From assembly GCA_013400975.1 (NCBI GenBank), contig WBMZ01010262.1, positions 330,238-394,237 on the forward strand: a stretch of 64,000 nt of DNA, read 5' to 3'. The notes below the pieces were generated by a model. The model did no database searches, had not been told where the DNA came from, and worked only from the letters and a program-made list of their open reading frames with translations. Positions 49,801 to 62,990 of this stretch are shown here, piece by piece. Both the position numbers and the translations under genes were made by a program. The stretch is from Atrichornis clamosus. Taxonomy: Eukaryota; Chordata; Aves; Passeriformes; Menuridae. Positions within the stretch are counted from its first letter, which is position 1; each line of letters begins with the position of its first letter.

Positions 49801-52800
49801 AATTTCTGAACAAATCGATATATAAATATTGTCTCACAACTAAATCACTGCCACTTGCCTTCTTTTTTTCTTTACTGCTCTATATCTCCTTCTTGTCTCT
49901 ACCTTTTTATCTTCTTCCTACAATTCCTCTTACTTTTAATGTTTCCATGGCAATGACAGTAAAAGGAAGGATTAAATACGTGTTGTGTATTTCTTTCTTT
50001 TTTACATAAAATTTTGAAAAACAACAAAGGGAAAAAAAAATAATATCACATATCCCTCAGAGCATGATGCCAGAGTCGGGACAGAAACTTGTTACACAAT
50101 CTCAAGGATTTACTACCTAACAGCTATTTGTAAACTCATCTTCATAAACATTTAAACTGAGATTAATATTCTGAAGGTAATGTATCAAAAAAACAGAGGG
50201 AGAGAAAGTAAGAAAGCATAATCCAACGTACAGTGAAAGTTCAACTATTTAACTTGAGCTCTTACGTGTTAGAGCTTACTGGATACCTTCAGGATAACAT
50301 CCAAAGTGCATTCTGCATTTTTTTATTGAAGTCTTTTTACTAAGGCAAAAACGTGCAGATCTACAGTTAAGAATAAATGGATCTTGACATGTGAAATTAA
50401 AATTAAGTAGAGGAGCCTATCCAACGGCAGCATTTTTTTCCTTCTCAAATCAGAAGGTTCTCCTTTAATAGCTCAGCAGTTTGAGAAGGAATTCTGCAAC
50501 CAGGCTACAATCCCAAGATCATCTCAAGAACCTCCCAGATGCACTAAAACCACAACTGAGACCATTTATTGTAGAAATACTTTAGAATTTAACTAGGAAT
50601 TCATTCTATTTTTAAAAGCCTGCTCCTGAAACACCCATGGATCAATACCACCAGACATTCCCATCCCCTTCATGGTAACAAAGACACACTATAGATGTTC
50701 AATACAACCCCTAAAAATACATAGAGGTGTGTATTTAAAAAGAGTCAGTGTCATTTAAAAAGAGAACACACCACTTGGGGAACTCAAAATACAATGCTTT
50801 GGCACCTGCAACTGTGGGACTTCAGTATATCTGAGCTTTTTTTTCCTCCAGCCGCTCAGCTCCTCTGTTTTGGTGAATATATTTCCTCTGAAAATGGAAG
50901 CTGGGAGACATCCAATGTATTTGTCAATTAGGTAAAAGTGAATGAATTGGTTTGGGGGTTTTTTATGGTTTGTTTTGTTTTAGGTTTTTATCTGAGAAAA
51001 GTTCTCCTTAATTGGAGAAATTAAAGACACTGACTCTAAAATGGTTGTGACAGGGTTATGTTTCACTGGGAAAGATTTCAGAGTGCTAACTGGATTATCC
51101 AAACATTTTAAAGAATATATGTATTACTTAACTTCTAAATACAATCCAGCTTTTAGTCTTGCAATGAACACAAACATCCAAATCACCACAGTGGTCCCTT
51201 TTTAGTTTTGTTTAAAACTGGTTTAGACCAAAGCTGATTGAACTCTGCCTCAAGCTTTTCTTCTAGATATGCATTTTTAAATTCTTTGGTTCCTTTCATA
51301 GCTGAATGAGCTGCAGGGCTTCTCTTTCCATTTCTTGCTGCAGTATCCAAACTCTGGGAGATGCTGGTACACTGATATTTATAGAGCTGGTCTGTTTTCA
51401 GAGGAAAGAGATATTAATACTTCTCAGGGAGTTCAAGTACCAAATATATGACAAGGCTGTAGAGTATCCACAAGGATGTGCACCCTAGAAATTCCAGTTC
51501 CATGAGTCAGATGAAATATTTCCCTTAAGCATTGCTGACTTAATCATGTAGTCATTGTATGTAAACAGAATCTAAACTATCTTTCAAACATTCAAATGGG
51601 TTGGAAATTAATATGAAAAACTGGCTTTTTCTTTCATGTGCAGAGTCTTAACTTGAAAGGTACAAATATCTTTGGGGATATTTCTTTCTCTTTACCCCCA
51701 GTGTGTAAAAGATCCATCACCACCTCAAGCAATGTGAAATGCTCCCAAGTTTTACTCTTGTAAATCATATTTGACCAAATATGTTTGGTGTGAGTTTTTC
51801 AAGTTTTCAAGATTCCCACAAAATTAACATCATTCTTTCACATACTGGGGTCTTTACAAGCAATGGAGAACGCTCGTTAAGCGTTGTATTATAATTGGAA
51901 CCACAGGAGTTTATACAAATAACCACAGAAATGCAAGTTTGCCAATTCTGAATTTTTGATGAGATGTTAAAAGCAGCTTTTTATAATAAAGCAATAAATG
52001 TTGGAAGAGTGGACATTACTCGTGATTGATTTCCATCCCATGTCTACAACTGCTTACACAATTAACCTATTGACATGAAGATTTCTTATTAATAAGAAAT
52101 CTGGAATGTAGGTGCCAAGAAGTTTATAAGTTAATATGATATGTTACTTGATTTGTCTCCAGAAAAATAAGAATACTGGCTTGTTATTGCATATCTAACC
52201 ACCTATTTAATGTTCATAACAGAGTTCTTATAATTTAAGCAATCCATCTTTATAATTTTTTTTTGTGATTCATTCATGCTTTCCTCCATTAAATTCTCAG
52301 CCAAGTGACAGGACATACTTTCATATGGAAAAAAATATGATCTAAGGATATACTGACTCCTATTTCAGAATGTAATACATGATATCATGTATTTTTCATA
52401 ATTACTAAAGTACACCGGTGCTTCTTCTCAGGTTTGGTGGGGGTTTTTTTTTCACTTTAACTGTACGCGAAGGTTACTGCAATTCACAGAGCAAGTTTAA
52501 TTTCGAAACCTTTCAGGTCTCCTTGCCCTCTGATGTGAGTTTCCTGTAGAAGGAACCCCACACTTCTATCACTATTTGGAAATCTTCACAGTTACAAAGC
52601 ACATTAAGGAGTTTGGATTGAATCCTGTAAACTCTTTTCCTCTAGAAACCTGTGACAGAATACATTTCTACTAAACAAAACTGTTTTCTTCCAGAAGCTG
52701 TTCATTCCAAAATAAAGCACACCACTTCAGAAGATATATAATATTTCTTTGTTTTCCAGTGTGCGCACGTATTGTCTTCACTATTTATGAACTTAAGTTC

Positions 52801-53454
52801 TCCAAGTGTAAGTCTGCTTAGTCCCAAAAATCTCCTTTTTTCACCCAAGTGTCTGTATGACAGAGATCCCCTCACCCTTCTGGTTACTCAACAGTTTTTG
52901 TTATTAATTTCTCTCTATTCTCTTGCCACTCAGTCTTTCACTTATTCAAGTCCATCGTTCCTCTGCTCATTTATTTAAAGATTAATTTTAAAACCTTATT
53001 TTCCAACACAATGCAACTCTATTCCTCACCCGCCAACACATCATTGCACCAAATTCCAAAGAGACAAACAGCACGGATATCTTTTAGGGCTGGGAATACG
53101 AACTCCAGCAGTGTGATGTAGCTGCTGGGATCGTCCCCCAAATAAGCTGCAGGCCAAAGAAATCCATTTTCTTGTGAGAAAAGAAGTAACAGCTGGGAGG
53201 GAGAGAAGGGCAAATACCCACGAACAGCCAGAGCAGTAGAGCTCAGCCCAGGCTGCCCAGCAGTTTAAGGGATATAATTCCCACCTGACACCCTATAATG
53301 CCACTGTGGTGGCATCAGTGATGAGGACGGATGGGCCCTCCAGGGAGGATAATCAAGATGGATTATTTTACCCCAGAAAGGCCAACAAACTGCAAAGAGG
53401 AAACTCTCTGAGAGTGAAACGCATCAGTTTGGTCCTTCTTAGGGTACTGTAAGA
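46831..53454. other. Long unique AT-rich stretch
   Basis: About 6.6 kb without a supported gene or transposon. It holds the 24-bp palindrome at 52079-52102 and a short direct repeat ATTTAAAAAGAG at 50733 and 50753. A block at about 47010-47165 has conserved-element texture. The 47939-48260 and 49418-49627 open frames are not recognisable. Confidence 0.55.
52079..52102. repeat. Perfect 24-bp palindrome
   Basis: The half-site AGATTTCTTATT (52079-52090) is followed immediately by its exact reverse complement (52091-52102) with no spacer. Pairing stops at the next base on each side. It could be a cruciform-forming site, a dimeric protein binding site or chance. Confidence 0.9.
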
Positions 53455-53519
53455 GTCTGAGCGAAGGTTGGACCTGATGATCTTGGAGGTCTTTTTCAAC
53501 CCCAGTGATTCTATGATTT
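53455..53519 (+). mobile_element. CR1 LINE 3' tip
   Basis: GGTTGGACCTGATGATCTTG, then GAGGTCTTTTTCAACCCCAG, then TGATTCTATGATTTC is the CR1 3' end of the 'GATCTTGGAGGTCTTTTCCAACC' subfamily. Only the last 65 or so bases are present. Confidence 0.88.
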
Positions 53520-55028
53520 CCCACAAGATTTTTCAAACAGAGAAAAAACCTCTCACTATCAAAATGTGATTAATGTCAAGACACTTGCAAATGCATCGTC
53601 CAGGACTGTACATTCTCATACTCTCACATTTAACTAAGGTTAAAAAGTTAAAGCTAAAGATCAGAGCTGGGAACATATATCAATAAACTAAATGCAAAGA
53701 AAGTAGGAAAACCCAACATTTAGAGAAGCCCGTATCATTCAGAAGGAAGTTTATAACAGAAAACTACACACAGGGAGGTTTAAACTGCTATTTTTGAAAA
53801 TCATGTGAAGGTTGTCTATTAGAAATTATTCTTAATGGTATTTGAGACAGCTTAACTTGCCTATTTAAAATAAATACACTCCAATTCCTTTTTCAAATGT
53901 TCTTCTCCCACTCTTAAGTGATAAAAGCTCATTTAACAACTGGTAGTCAAATATGTTCCAAACTGCAGAGGATTATTGTGAAGCAAAAATAATTCTGCCA
54001 TTCTAAAAAAAGTGGCTGGCAATTAGTGATTTCAGTTGGCCTTTTCTCCACAGTGTTTAGCAGAATGTTATACTTAAGCCTTATTAAAATGTACAGAGAT
54101 TCTAAAATCTTAAATATAGATTTCCTTGCTAATTCTCTGTCAAAGTCAAATAGATAAAATATAAATGTGGAAACAATCTTAGACAATGGAAATGGAAAGG
54201 CCATATTGGGTTAAAAAAATAAATTATTGTATTAATACACCTATATTGTCTGTATCACCATTTGATTTTCCAGAGGAATAGCCACTTGAACACTTAGTTT
54301 AAATTCTGTTTTTATCTAAGAGTAACTTGAAACCTAACAGTGTCAAGAGAAAATGAAAATAAACAGTTTTAGAATATCTATTAAAGTTAAGCTATTGGCT
54401 TTTTCTCCCTCTGAATTTGAACTCTCAGCTCCTCATGCTGTTTTTTCACATACTAGAAAATTCCGTGCTTTGTCAGAAATATTCTACTTATAATTGATGG
54501 CTTGGAGAAAACATGGATGATCTAAAATGTTACCCGAGAGTCTTTAAATTATATTCTCAATTCATTTCTACATCAATATAATCATTTATATGTATAAAAA
54601 TAAGGCTATATAATTGTTTAGCTTTTTCATAGAACTGAAATGGATCATCTGATTCTGATTTTGTTAGTCAATCATAACAAGATACAAGTGCATCACAGAA
54701 TGCCGTATTTTTTACTAGTTTTTGTCAAAAAAATAAAGGTAGTGAGCTGGGCTATAGCCTTAGACACGGCCAGCACAGGTTGTCTTCAAAGGTTTTGCCT
54801 TTGGCAAGAGGAATCAGTGAGGGCACAAAAACTCAGAGCAACCTCATAATCCCCTCTGTGTTTCCAGAGAAAGAAAGTTTATATGGGAGAAAAAAAATCA
54901 AAATAACCCCTGAACTCAGAGCAATGACCCACAGCTTGATCCCTTGGGGCTGTGCACAGGCAGCTGAAGTGAGATACCCATCCTGGCCTGTCTTGTTGCT
55001 TGCCCTTACTACACAAAGAGGATTTGAA
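53520..55028. other. Unique AT-rich non-coding stretch
   Basis: No gene or repeat is recognised. Confidence 0.6.
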
Positions 55029-55158
55029 CAGAATCACAGAATCGATTAGCTTGGGAAAGACCTTCAAGATCATTGAGTTAACCCAGCACAGCCCAGGCCA
55101 CCACTAAACCATGTCCCCAAGTGCCACATCGACACATCAAAGCACTTCTCAAGGTAAA
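55029..55158 (-). mobile_element. CR1 LINE 3' end fragment
   Basis: Plus-strand reading: CAGAATCACAGAATCGATTA, then GCTTGGGAAAGACCTTCAAG, then ATCATTGAGTTAACCCAGCA, then CCACTAAACCATGTCCCCAA and GTGCCACATCGACACATC. This is the complement of the CR1 3' end of the AGACCTTCAAGATCATCGAG subfamily, different from its neighbours. Confidence 0.92.
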
Positions 55159-57780
55159 GTTCCTTTAGATCCTACTAGCCCTACAGCCCATGTGGGATAA
55201 GGAAACAAAGACTGGATCCACTCACAGACTCGTACTGTATTTTTCTTTCTAGACAAGCTGCAAAGGAGGATAAATATGTAGGTATCTTGTATCTCTTACT
55301 GCAGTATTATATTTTAAGATCTCTGTTACTTTTCAGCTCAGTGTCTCTGAAACCAATGCTCTTCCTCACCCCTCCTGCATCTCCTGCACCAGTGGAGGGT
55401 CCTCCCATTCCTTTCCCCCTTTACTGCCTTCCCCATCCATCACTGTGCCAAACTGTAACACAGATATTAAAGTAGAGAAAAATACAGAGCAGAGAGAGAG
55501 TCTGTCTCATTAAGCAGTGGAACAGAGATTGCCTTCTGGAAAGGATCATTTCAGTGGCACACTAACACAAGGATGCAGTGCCATCTCTGGCCAACACCTC
55601 AAAAGAAACATTTTGATAAAGTTGCCATTTCCTCCTTCGACTTTGTCAAAATTGAACAACTGCAATAGCTATAGGGGTTCTCACTGACTGCATGGCAAAC
55701 ACAAAAAATTAGAAAGACTACAATTGTAAAGAGTGGAACAATAATATTGAAAATGTATGTAATTAACTAGGTACTCCTGACTGTCCAGCACAAGCACAAT
55801 CATCTGCTTTCTGCACATGCTGAGCTTAAAAGTTGGAAAAATGTTCTTTTGGAAGAAAATTTCATCAAGCAAAGACAATCTTTGTCCCTTAAATAAGAAG
55901 ACAGGATATGTATACTACGAAATCAATGCACGAGGTAAGCCTGCAAGTCAGCGTGGTGAAAGCATTTGCAGAATAAGGATAATATTTACTGTCTTTCCAT
56001 ATTTTTATGCCATGTATAAAACTTTCCAAGTATTATAAAGAATAATTCAGAGACAGGTAACAGAACAAAAGTTACTGGTATGTCTGTGTTTCCCTTTGAG
56101 AATGTGTTCCTGTTGTACATATTTATAAATATCAGTGAGATTAAATCAAAATAACGTATATGGGCAATCGAGCATGAATTTCTGAATCACTGGAGATTGC
56201 TACAATACTTATTTATAGGAGCACTAAACAAATCTGATTATATTAAATATAGGTGTAGCTGATGTTAAAGCAGAGGAGGTATAATAAAGATTAAAGAGAC
56301 AATGCACTTATACTATTCTTTCAATGAACAGATAAAGAAAAAAATTACCATTTTCCATTGAAGAGAGAAAAAGGCTTTTCAGTTCATTAAGAAGAACGAA
56401 GTGAAAAACAGGTTTTGCACATATTAGAAATTCTTCACAGGTTTAAAGCTGTGCTATTCAGATCACATTTTGTGGCATTCAAGCCTAAAAAAATAGGTAT
56501 GAAATTCCACTCAGTGTTTTGAAACAAGATCACTGATACAGGAAATTGTAGGAAAAATAAATATGTGTGTGCATCTGTTTCCACTTCTTTATACATTCTT
56601 TCAGACAAATTTACTTCAGAAACCAAAACCAGCCACGAGCAACCATCCTTGTCCTTAGCTGACCCGTGAACATTGTGGACACTTCAAGCACCTGTGGATC
56701 TCATTTCCCAGCAGACCAAGCAGCCACACTGCCCACCCTGTCCTGCTGAAGATGGAAAAACAACTTATTTTCGGCTTCCTTGGCACCTGTCCTCAGGAGA
56801 GCTCTGGGCTGGCACTTCCCAAAGCAGGTAGGACAGCCCGCATTTCTCCCCTTTCCCAGGCTCTTAGTGAAAGATGTGGGATCCAACAGATGCAGTTTGC
56901 TCTGATTTGGGAACTGGCCTTCCTCTCATATGAGAACCACAGTTGATGTTTTTAAAAGGAAGTTCTCCAGGTGAAGAAAACTTCAGGGAGACATGGCAGG
57001 TCCTCCTGCAAGAAGGACCTAATTAAACAGAATGTATTTCCTCCCAAATGTTTCTTGCTACTTATGGTTTAGCAACTTCACTGCATAGAAGACTAGAAAA
57101 GAAAGAAGGAAAACCCCCCAAAATTATATATTTGAATAGCAGTAACTTTCTATCCCCCACCTGGCTTTGGCAGTTATTTTAAAATGCCAGAGAACTCACT
57201 GCACTTTGATGAAGGCACTTGTTATTTTTCAGTTGTGAACAAGACAATTCAGGGCACAAAGTTCAAAAGACAGCATTCACAGAAGGCAATAATTAGACTC
57301 AACTACTCTAAGATGCTGTTGCAATTGAACGGCTCTGTCTGGTAGTTGTAGGGTCAGAAATTTAATGTTGCACCATTTGGTGTAATGGCTCTGATAACTG
57401 CTTGCTTATTTTCACACCTACAGTGGAAAGTAATTAAAATAAAATCCTTTTAGCTGTAATTAGATAGCAGGACTCATTTAAACTGAATGCAAGAAAAAAA
57501 GACAAATAAAAGATCGGAAAAATGAAGAAAGTATCAGATTTTATAATTAGCAGGTCAGTACCTTGTCTAGCCTGAATTTATTCAGAAAAGAAAATTATTT
57601 AATAAAGGCCTGAGAATTACATACCTTTAGATTTTACTTCTTTTCTCTTAAAAAAATCAAAACTACCAGAAAAGGAAATTAGTGTGATTTATGTATTTTT
57701 AATTGATCTTTTATATTTTACTCTTAGAAAGCAATTGTATTAAAATAAAGTACATTTTCTTATTTGGTATCACTTAGTAT
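55159..57780. other. Unique non-coding stretch
   Basis: No gene is recognised. The 56701-56946 patch is GC-richer with short frames on both strands. The 57285-57480 block is listed as a candidate conserved element. Confidence 0.55.
57285..57480. promoter_or_regulatory. Candidate conserved non-coding element
   Basis: The block contains GGCAATAATTAGACTCAAC, AAGTAATTAAAATAAAATCC and AGCTGTAATTAGATAGCAGG, three separate TAATTA-type cores within about 190 bases, with balanced sequence between them (GCACCATTTGGTGTAATGGC). Inference only. Confidence 0.27.
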
Positions 57781-58165
57781 TTTGTTCACTCTGGAAAAGA
57801 GAAGGCTTTGGATTGAACTAATTGTGGCCTTCCAGGACCTGAAGGGAGCCTGCAAGAATGATGGAGAGAGGCTTTGGACAACGGCCTGGAGTGACAGCAC
57901 AAGGGGGAGTGGCTTCCCACTGCCAGAGGGCAGGGATAGAGGGGATATTGGGAAGGAATTCTTCCCTGTGAGGGTGGGGAGGCCCTGGCACAGGTTGCCC
58001 AGAGAAGCTGTGGCTGCCCCATCCCTGGAAGTGTCCAAGGCCAGGTTGGACGTGGCCTGGAGCAACCTGGGACAGTGGAAGGTGTCCCTGCCCATGGCAG
58101 GGGGTGAAACTGGATGGGCTTTAAGGTCCCTCCCAAGCCAAACCATTCTCTGATTCTATTATTCC
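57781..58165 (+). mobile_element. CR1 LINE ORF2 C-terminus plus 3'UTR
   Basis: A long uninterrupted CR1 3' segment. The plus-strand frame from 57764 stays open for 129 codons and reads LEKRRLWIELIVAFQDLKG, then GRPWHRLPREAVAAPSLEV, the CR1 ORF2 C-terminus (pattern RLRGDLI...YLKGG, HWNRLPREVV..PSLE.FK). It runs past the usual stop into the 3'UTR (GTGTCCCTGCCCATGGCAGG) and the tip ends ACCATTCTCTGATTCTATTA. The equally long antisense frames here are shadows. It is 5'-truncated and cannot move on its own. Confidence 0.95.
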
Positions 58166-60336
58166 ACTCCCTCCCCTTGGGATAATGGCAAATCCTGCAG
58201 CAACACAGAATAAAAACAGGCTATGAAACAAAGACTCTTTTCTGTGTTTGCAACTATTTTCCTCTAACTATTGAATTTAATTTCATAACCTTCCTGGACC
58301 TCTGAAGAGGTGAAAGCTCGCTCTGAGATTAGAAAGGGATCAGCATGATTTGACAAGCCATTTGATGTATTTGCCTGTAATAACTTTGGCATGGCAACCT
58401 TCAGGGGGACAGAAAGCTGACGGCCAGAGAAAGGAGACAAAGAATGCAGTTCTGTGACTACCAGCCAGTCTTTAATAAAAGGCACTGGGGATTTTTATGA
58501 GGGAAAAAATAGATACATTTCTAAGCATTTTTTAAACCTTTCTCATCTGAAAAACAAAGCCCTTTGATTGTGAGATATAGCCAGTGACCAACTTAAAAAC
58601 TTGTAATAGTTTGAGCACAAAGTACTCAAAAAGCCCTGCACATGAAGATAATTACAGTACCTGATGCACGAATCAATAGTATGTATCTGTTGGAGGTGTT
58701 TTGACTTCAAAATCACAAATAATTGGAGAAAGAATCTTAGAGAACTAGAATTGCTTTATCCTGGCAATGCCAGGTCACCAAAAAAACCTCAAAGACTGTT
58801 TCTTATTTCTTTTCTTTTTACCCTTAATTTAATTGTGGGTTTTACAGCTTGTTTGAGATTCTTGGCTTGACCATCCCAAATACCTTAATTTTTTTGCCCT
58901 CAGAAGTCCTCTCAGAAAGGCTTCAGCCTGGTTCATTTTGCAAACACTGAAGATGCCAGTGCAGAAATGTGGAAATCCCTGTAAAACTCCACATATCTCA
59001 GTGTCAAACACTGAAGTATTTTATCCTGCATATAATCCTGGAACAACTGGGAAAACTAATTATGCAGTGAAGCATGTAAAGAAAAGTGAGCAACACAGCC
59101 CAATACAGGCATTATAAAAATCAGGGTATTTCTGGATGTAATTTATTAATATACTCTCCACTCCATTCATTTTAAACAAAAATGTATTTATCAAGTCACT
59201 GAATATCTTTCTCCTTAAATATGCAAATGTATCTTTCAGAATTTCCCAGTCTTGAGTCACACAAGCTGTACATAAACATTAAAACACTGAAACACTTGTT
59301 AAGGGCAAGCTTTTCCTCAACATACAGTAGACATGAAAATGTATCAATTACATTTCCTCAATTATTTCCAACTATTGAGACTTAAAATTCTTTATATAAT
59401 CGTGGCTGAACGCAAGTGTTAATGCTGGGAAGAAATTCCTGAGTAGAGTTACCAGAGCAAACATTAAGTATTCTGTTATCAAGGAATATAAACCTTGATC
59501 AATGTGGTAGTTCCATAACTAGAAAAGTTTATAACTGCATATTTAAGGAAGGGTCATTTATTTCATTTAAATAGTTTTTAACAATGCTAGAATTTTAGTA
59601 GCATCTTCATATACCTGGGCTAAAAAGGGTAGTAATCTGGAAAAAAAAAAAAAAAGTCATTACAATGCTGCTGGGTTTCAATTCTAAGTAGCATCAATTT
59701 AACCTTTGACAGTACCCAAGACGCACGAGGCAAATTGTTTGTGTAAAAAACCTAAGTCCCTGTCTTGAAAAGTTTCCCAACTAAAGCCACAGGCTTCCTT
59801 AAACCTGCTTATAAAAGTTTGTCACTTCTGCTGGTATTCATCAGGATTAGTATTGGAGAACCAGGTAATCCTTCTTAGAAATCTTACATGGGTAAAATTC
59901 CCATTAGAGACAGTGGTCAAAACATTATGTAAGGCAAGAGAAACAGTTTTTAGAAATTATTGATCAATATGAAATAAATATTTAAACATTAATAAATAGT
60001 TAATCTTATGTTTTTAAAAACACAATCCCATCCCTCAGATGTAGGCATGGCTGTGTTACTGAGAAACGAGGAAATTACTTCATAAAGTATTATTTAAACA
60101 AAAATGATGATGAAATAAAAAGGCAGGGCAGAACAACTCTATAAAAGACTGAGTCAAGCAGCATGGGAGTAGAAAACAATATATAACACACCAGTGTTAA
60201 CCCAGGCTCACAAAGAAGTAAGAACTTGTACCTAACTCAGTAGGGTTGTACAGAAATGGATTTGAAGGAAACATTTTGGGAGCTACTGCAGAAATTCAAA
60301 ACCTTATCAGACACAGACCAGGAAAACCTGGACTAG
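58166..60336. other. Unique AT-rich non-coding stretch
   Basis: No gene or transposon is recognised. A15 lies at 59641-59655. Confidence 0.6.
59641..59655. repeat. Poly-A tract
   Basis: A run of 15 A residues without a recognisable retrocopy upstream. Confidence 0.85.
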
Positions 60337-60412
60337 TTGGTCCTGCTCTGAGCAGACGGGCTGAACTACAGGATCTCCAAAGGCACCTTCCAGTCTCAAC
60401 AATTCTGTGATA
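60337..60412 (+). mobile_element. CR1 LINE 3' tip
   Basis: TTGGTCCTGCTCTGAGCAGA, then ACAGGATCTCCAAAGGCACC, then TTCCAGTCTCAACAATTCTG is the 3' end of the CR1 subfamily with the TGCTCTGAGCAGG and GATCTCCAGAGGTCCCTTCC signature. Only about 75 bases remain. Confidence 0.88.
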
Positions 60413-60921
60413 TCAGTGAAGAATGAAGAATTAATCAAACTTATTCTATAAAGCCAACTTTGAAGGTTTGGAGATTTTTTTTGGAGTTGATGTGAGAAAC
60501 ACTGAGATCCAAAATGAGTTCTCTGGAAATGAGAACACTGATAATCACATACAGAGTCTGAAATTGTTGAAAGCTGCCTTACAGGAGATATCCCCCACCT
60601 TTATGCTGTTGAGATGACTTGGGCAGTCATGGTAGATTTCTTCCTTATACATGAAAAGAAGCCACTAGCCCTGAATTTTCTGGAGTCCTTGGTTTCCAAA
60701 GCCAGGATCTGACCTGGTTGCATAGCCCAGTGTTCTCCCTCTGCTCTAAGGTTTGCCTAGAGACACATGATTCAGAGTAGACTGCTAAATTTAGAAGCAA
60801 TCTTTTGTTCTCTCATGACATTACTGTCATACAAGTGCTCACATTGGTGTTTATCCTTGCATTGACAAAATCTTGAAGGAAATTAAAATAAAATATTAGA
60901 TGAGGTTGAGCTCTGGTTATC

Positions 60922-60935
60922 TTTTTTTTTTTTTT
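60922..60935. repeat. Poly-T tract
   Basis: A run of 14 T residues with no associated element. Confidence 0.85.
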
Positions 60936-61179
60936 GCTAAGACATTTAATGAATCTATGCAAAACCACCAAAACAAAACAGCATGAACGTATAAATTTTA
61001 GTAGTCCACAGAGGAAGAACAACATTCTTTGTAACTATTATTCCTCCTTACTCAGGAAATGGTTTCAGTAAAATTCATCATTCATTAAAAATGATTCATC
61101 TCCCTTGGCCTTTATTCGCTGCCTCATGTTTCTAATGAACTTAATGTAGCAAGTGATGTAATCAGACAAAAGCATGGTA

Positions 61180-61480
61180 AGAGCTCTTTCTGCCACTACA
61201 GGCACAATCATATTTAATTAAGAATTTATCATTAACTGAAGGTATTAGTTAACTATTACAGGCCCAATGTATTATCTACCTCAGAAAAACAGCTTCCCCA
61301 TTAACAAGCAAGTGCTTGGATCTAATTGTTGCCTCTTTAATCTGCTCAGTGCATTAGCATCTCATTAAATGGGCCTCATGGAACAGAATTACTTCTTTGA
61401 CACCACTGGAAAGGATTAACAAAACCATAATAAATTCTTGGAGGCTTTATCCAGCATCCATTCACAAAGGACGAGGTATA
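61180..61480. promoter_or_regulatory. Candidate conserved non-coding element
   Basis: About 300 bases with no simple repeat or transposon similarity and many closely spaced words typical of developmental enhancers: CATATTTAATTAAGAATTTA, GGATCTAATTGTTGCC, GTGCATTAGCATCTCATTAA and CCCTTTAATTACTGC. It is the longest such block in the window. Function is inferred from texture only. Confidence 0.3.
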
Positions 61481-62859
61481 ACTACCCTTTAATTACTGCA
61501 AACCTGAAAACAGTCAGTAAAATTGTATTCCAACAAGAGAAGTGTGGATAAAAGCTTCAGTCTGGAGCCAGTATTGCTCAATGAATTGCACTCTTCCCTC
61601 TGCAGACAGCTGTTAAAACAGCTCAGGAATTGAAGAATAACATCGACCATCTACTAGTTTTGTTTTCTATTTCTACATACATTTTAGATTCATATTTCAC
61701 TTTGATTCCATATGTATAGGCTGACATTCTCTAGACATTACACTATGGAATGAAATAAATGTATAACCACTAATTTTCTGTTTGCTTGGGTTTGTTTCCT
61801 GGGTGGGTTTATTTTTTTTTTCCCCTTTTTCTTTAATTTTGCAAGAAATCAATGAATGTTCTGGATCCTCTTGCTTTGTTCCCTTCATTTCATGAATATT
61901 GCTTCCATTACTTCATAGATCAGCATGGGATTACCATGGATACAGGATGTCTGTTAGAAATCATGTCTGTCTGTCTGTTTTCAAGTGGGCACTACCACCT
62001 CTTAAGCAGAGGGTCCCTAAAATGTTTATTTTTCCATACCTAGAAAACCAGTGTTGCCTGTTAGTAGAGAAGCAAAGTGAGGCATTCAGGAGATGTTTAC
62101 TGTGGTTTGCTCACACTAGTCTGAACATCAGATGGCAAGCAGGAAGAAACTTCCACCTGCAGTTAATCCTTCAAGCAATTTTGATTTAGGGGTTCAGTGA
62201 GCCAGAGTTTGCATCTTTGTGTAAGAAAAAATATTAGGTCCTGCAGTTTGGGAGGAAAGAACAAGAGATGTAAAGTAATCTCACACTGCTTTGAGGACCA
62301 TTTTCAATAAATAAATTGTGCAAGATAATGCTGTGGGAACAAAATAATCAAGCTGAAGCAATGTCTGCTATAAAAGTGATTTTGTCTGAATAACACACTT
62401 AAAAAATAAGTCTCAAAGCTATCAGTATTTTTTACAGAGATTAACTGATTTTTCACTGTAGAATAGGTCAGAAATACAAGTGCTATAAAATATTATTTCA
62501 GTATTTTCTAACACTCTGTAATGAGCAATTTGATTATTGCCATCTTGAAAAAGTGAATCAGAGTAGTTCATATTTAAAGCAAATGCTTAAAAGTAGTTTC
62601 CTTTTAAACAATTAAGTAGACAGGCTTGTTTTCCTTTTCACCTCCAAGGTGAAAGGAAGGAAAATTACTTTATATTCTTAAGGAAATCTGCTAAAAACAG
62701 AGAAATTTTAGATTTCTTCGCAAAAGCAATCTTTTGTTTCCAGTTTATGCTCATATACTCACTGTCAAAAAGATGGCATTCAAGTTATTTGTAAGACAAA
62801 AGAACAAGACAGCCCTCAGCAAGATGTGTAATTCAAGAAAATATCCAACAGCAAAACAG

Positions 62860-62990
62860 GATGTCAAAGGTCTGTCAATGAAGATCACAGCAGCATTTAC
62901 TTTAATTACTCGTAATAAATGCACATTATCAGTGCAATGTGTGCATTACTGCTCTGGAGGGTGCAATAAACTGCATTCACCAGGATAAAA
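62860..62990. promoter_or_regulatory. Candidate conserved non-coding element
   Basis: Balanced sequence with TTTACTTTAATTACTCG and GTGCAATGTGTGCATTACTG. It also lies inside an 84-codon open frame (62734-62988) that I cannot assign, so an exon cannot be wholly excluded. Inference only. Confidence 0.2.
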
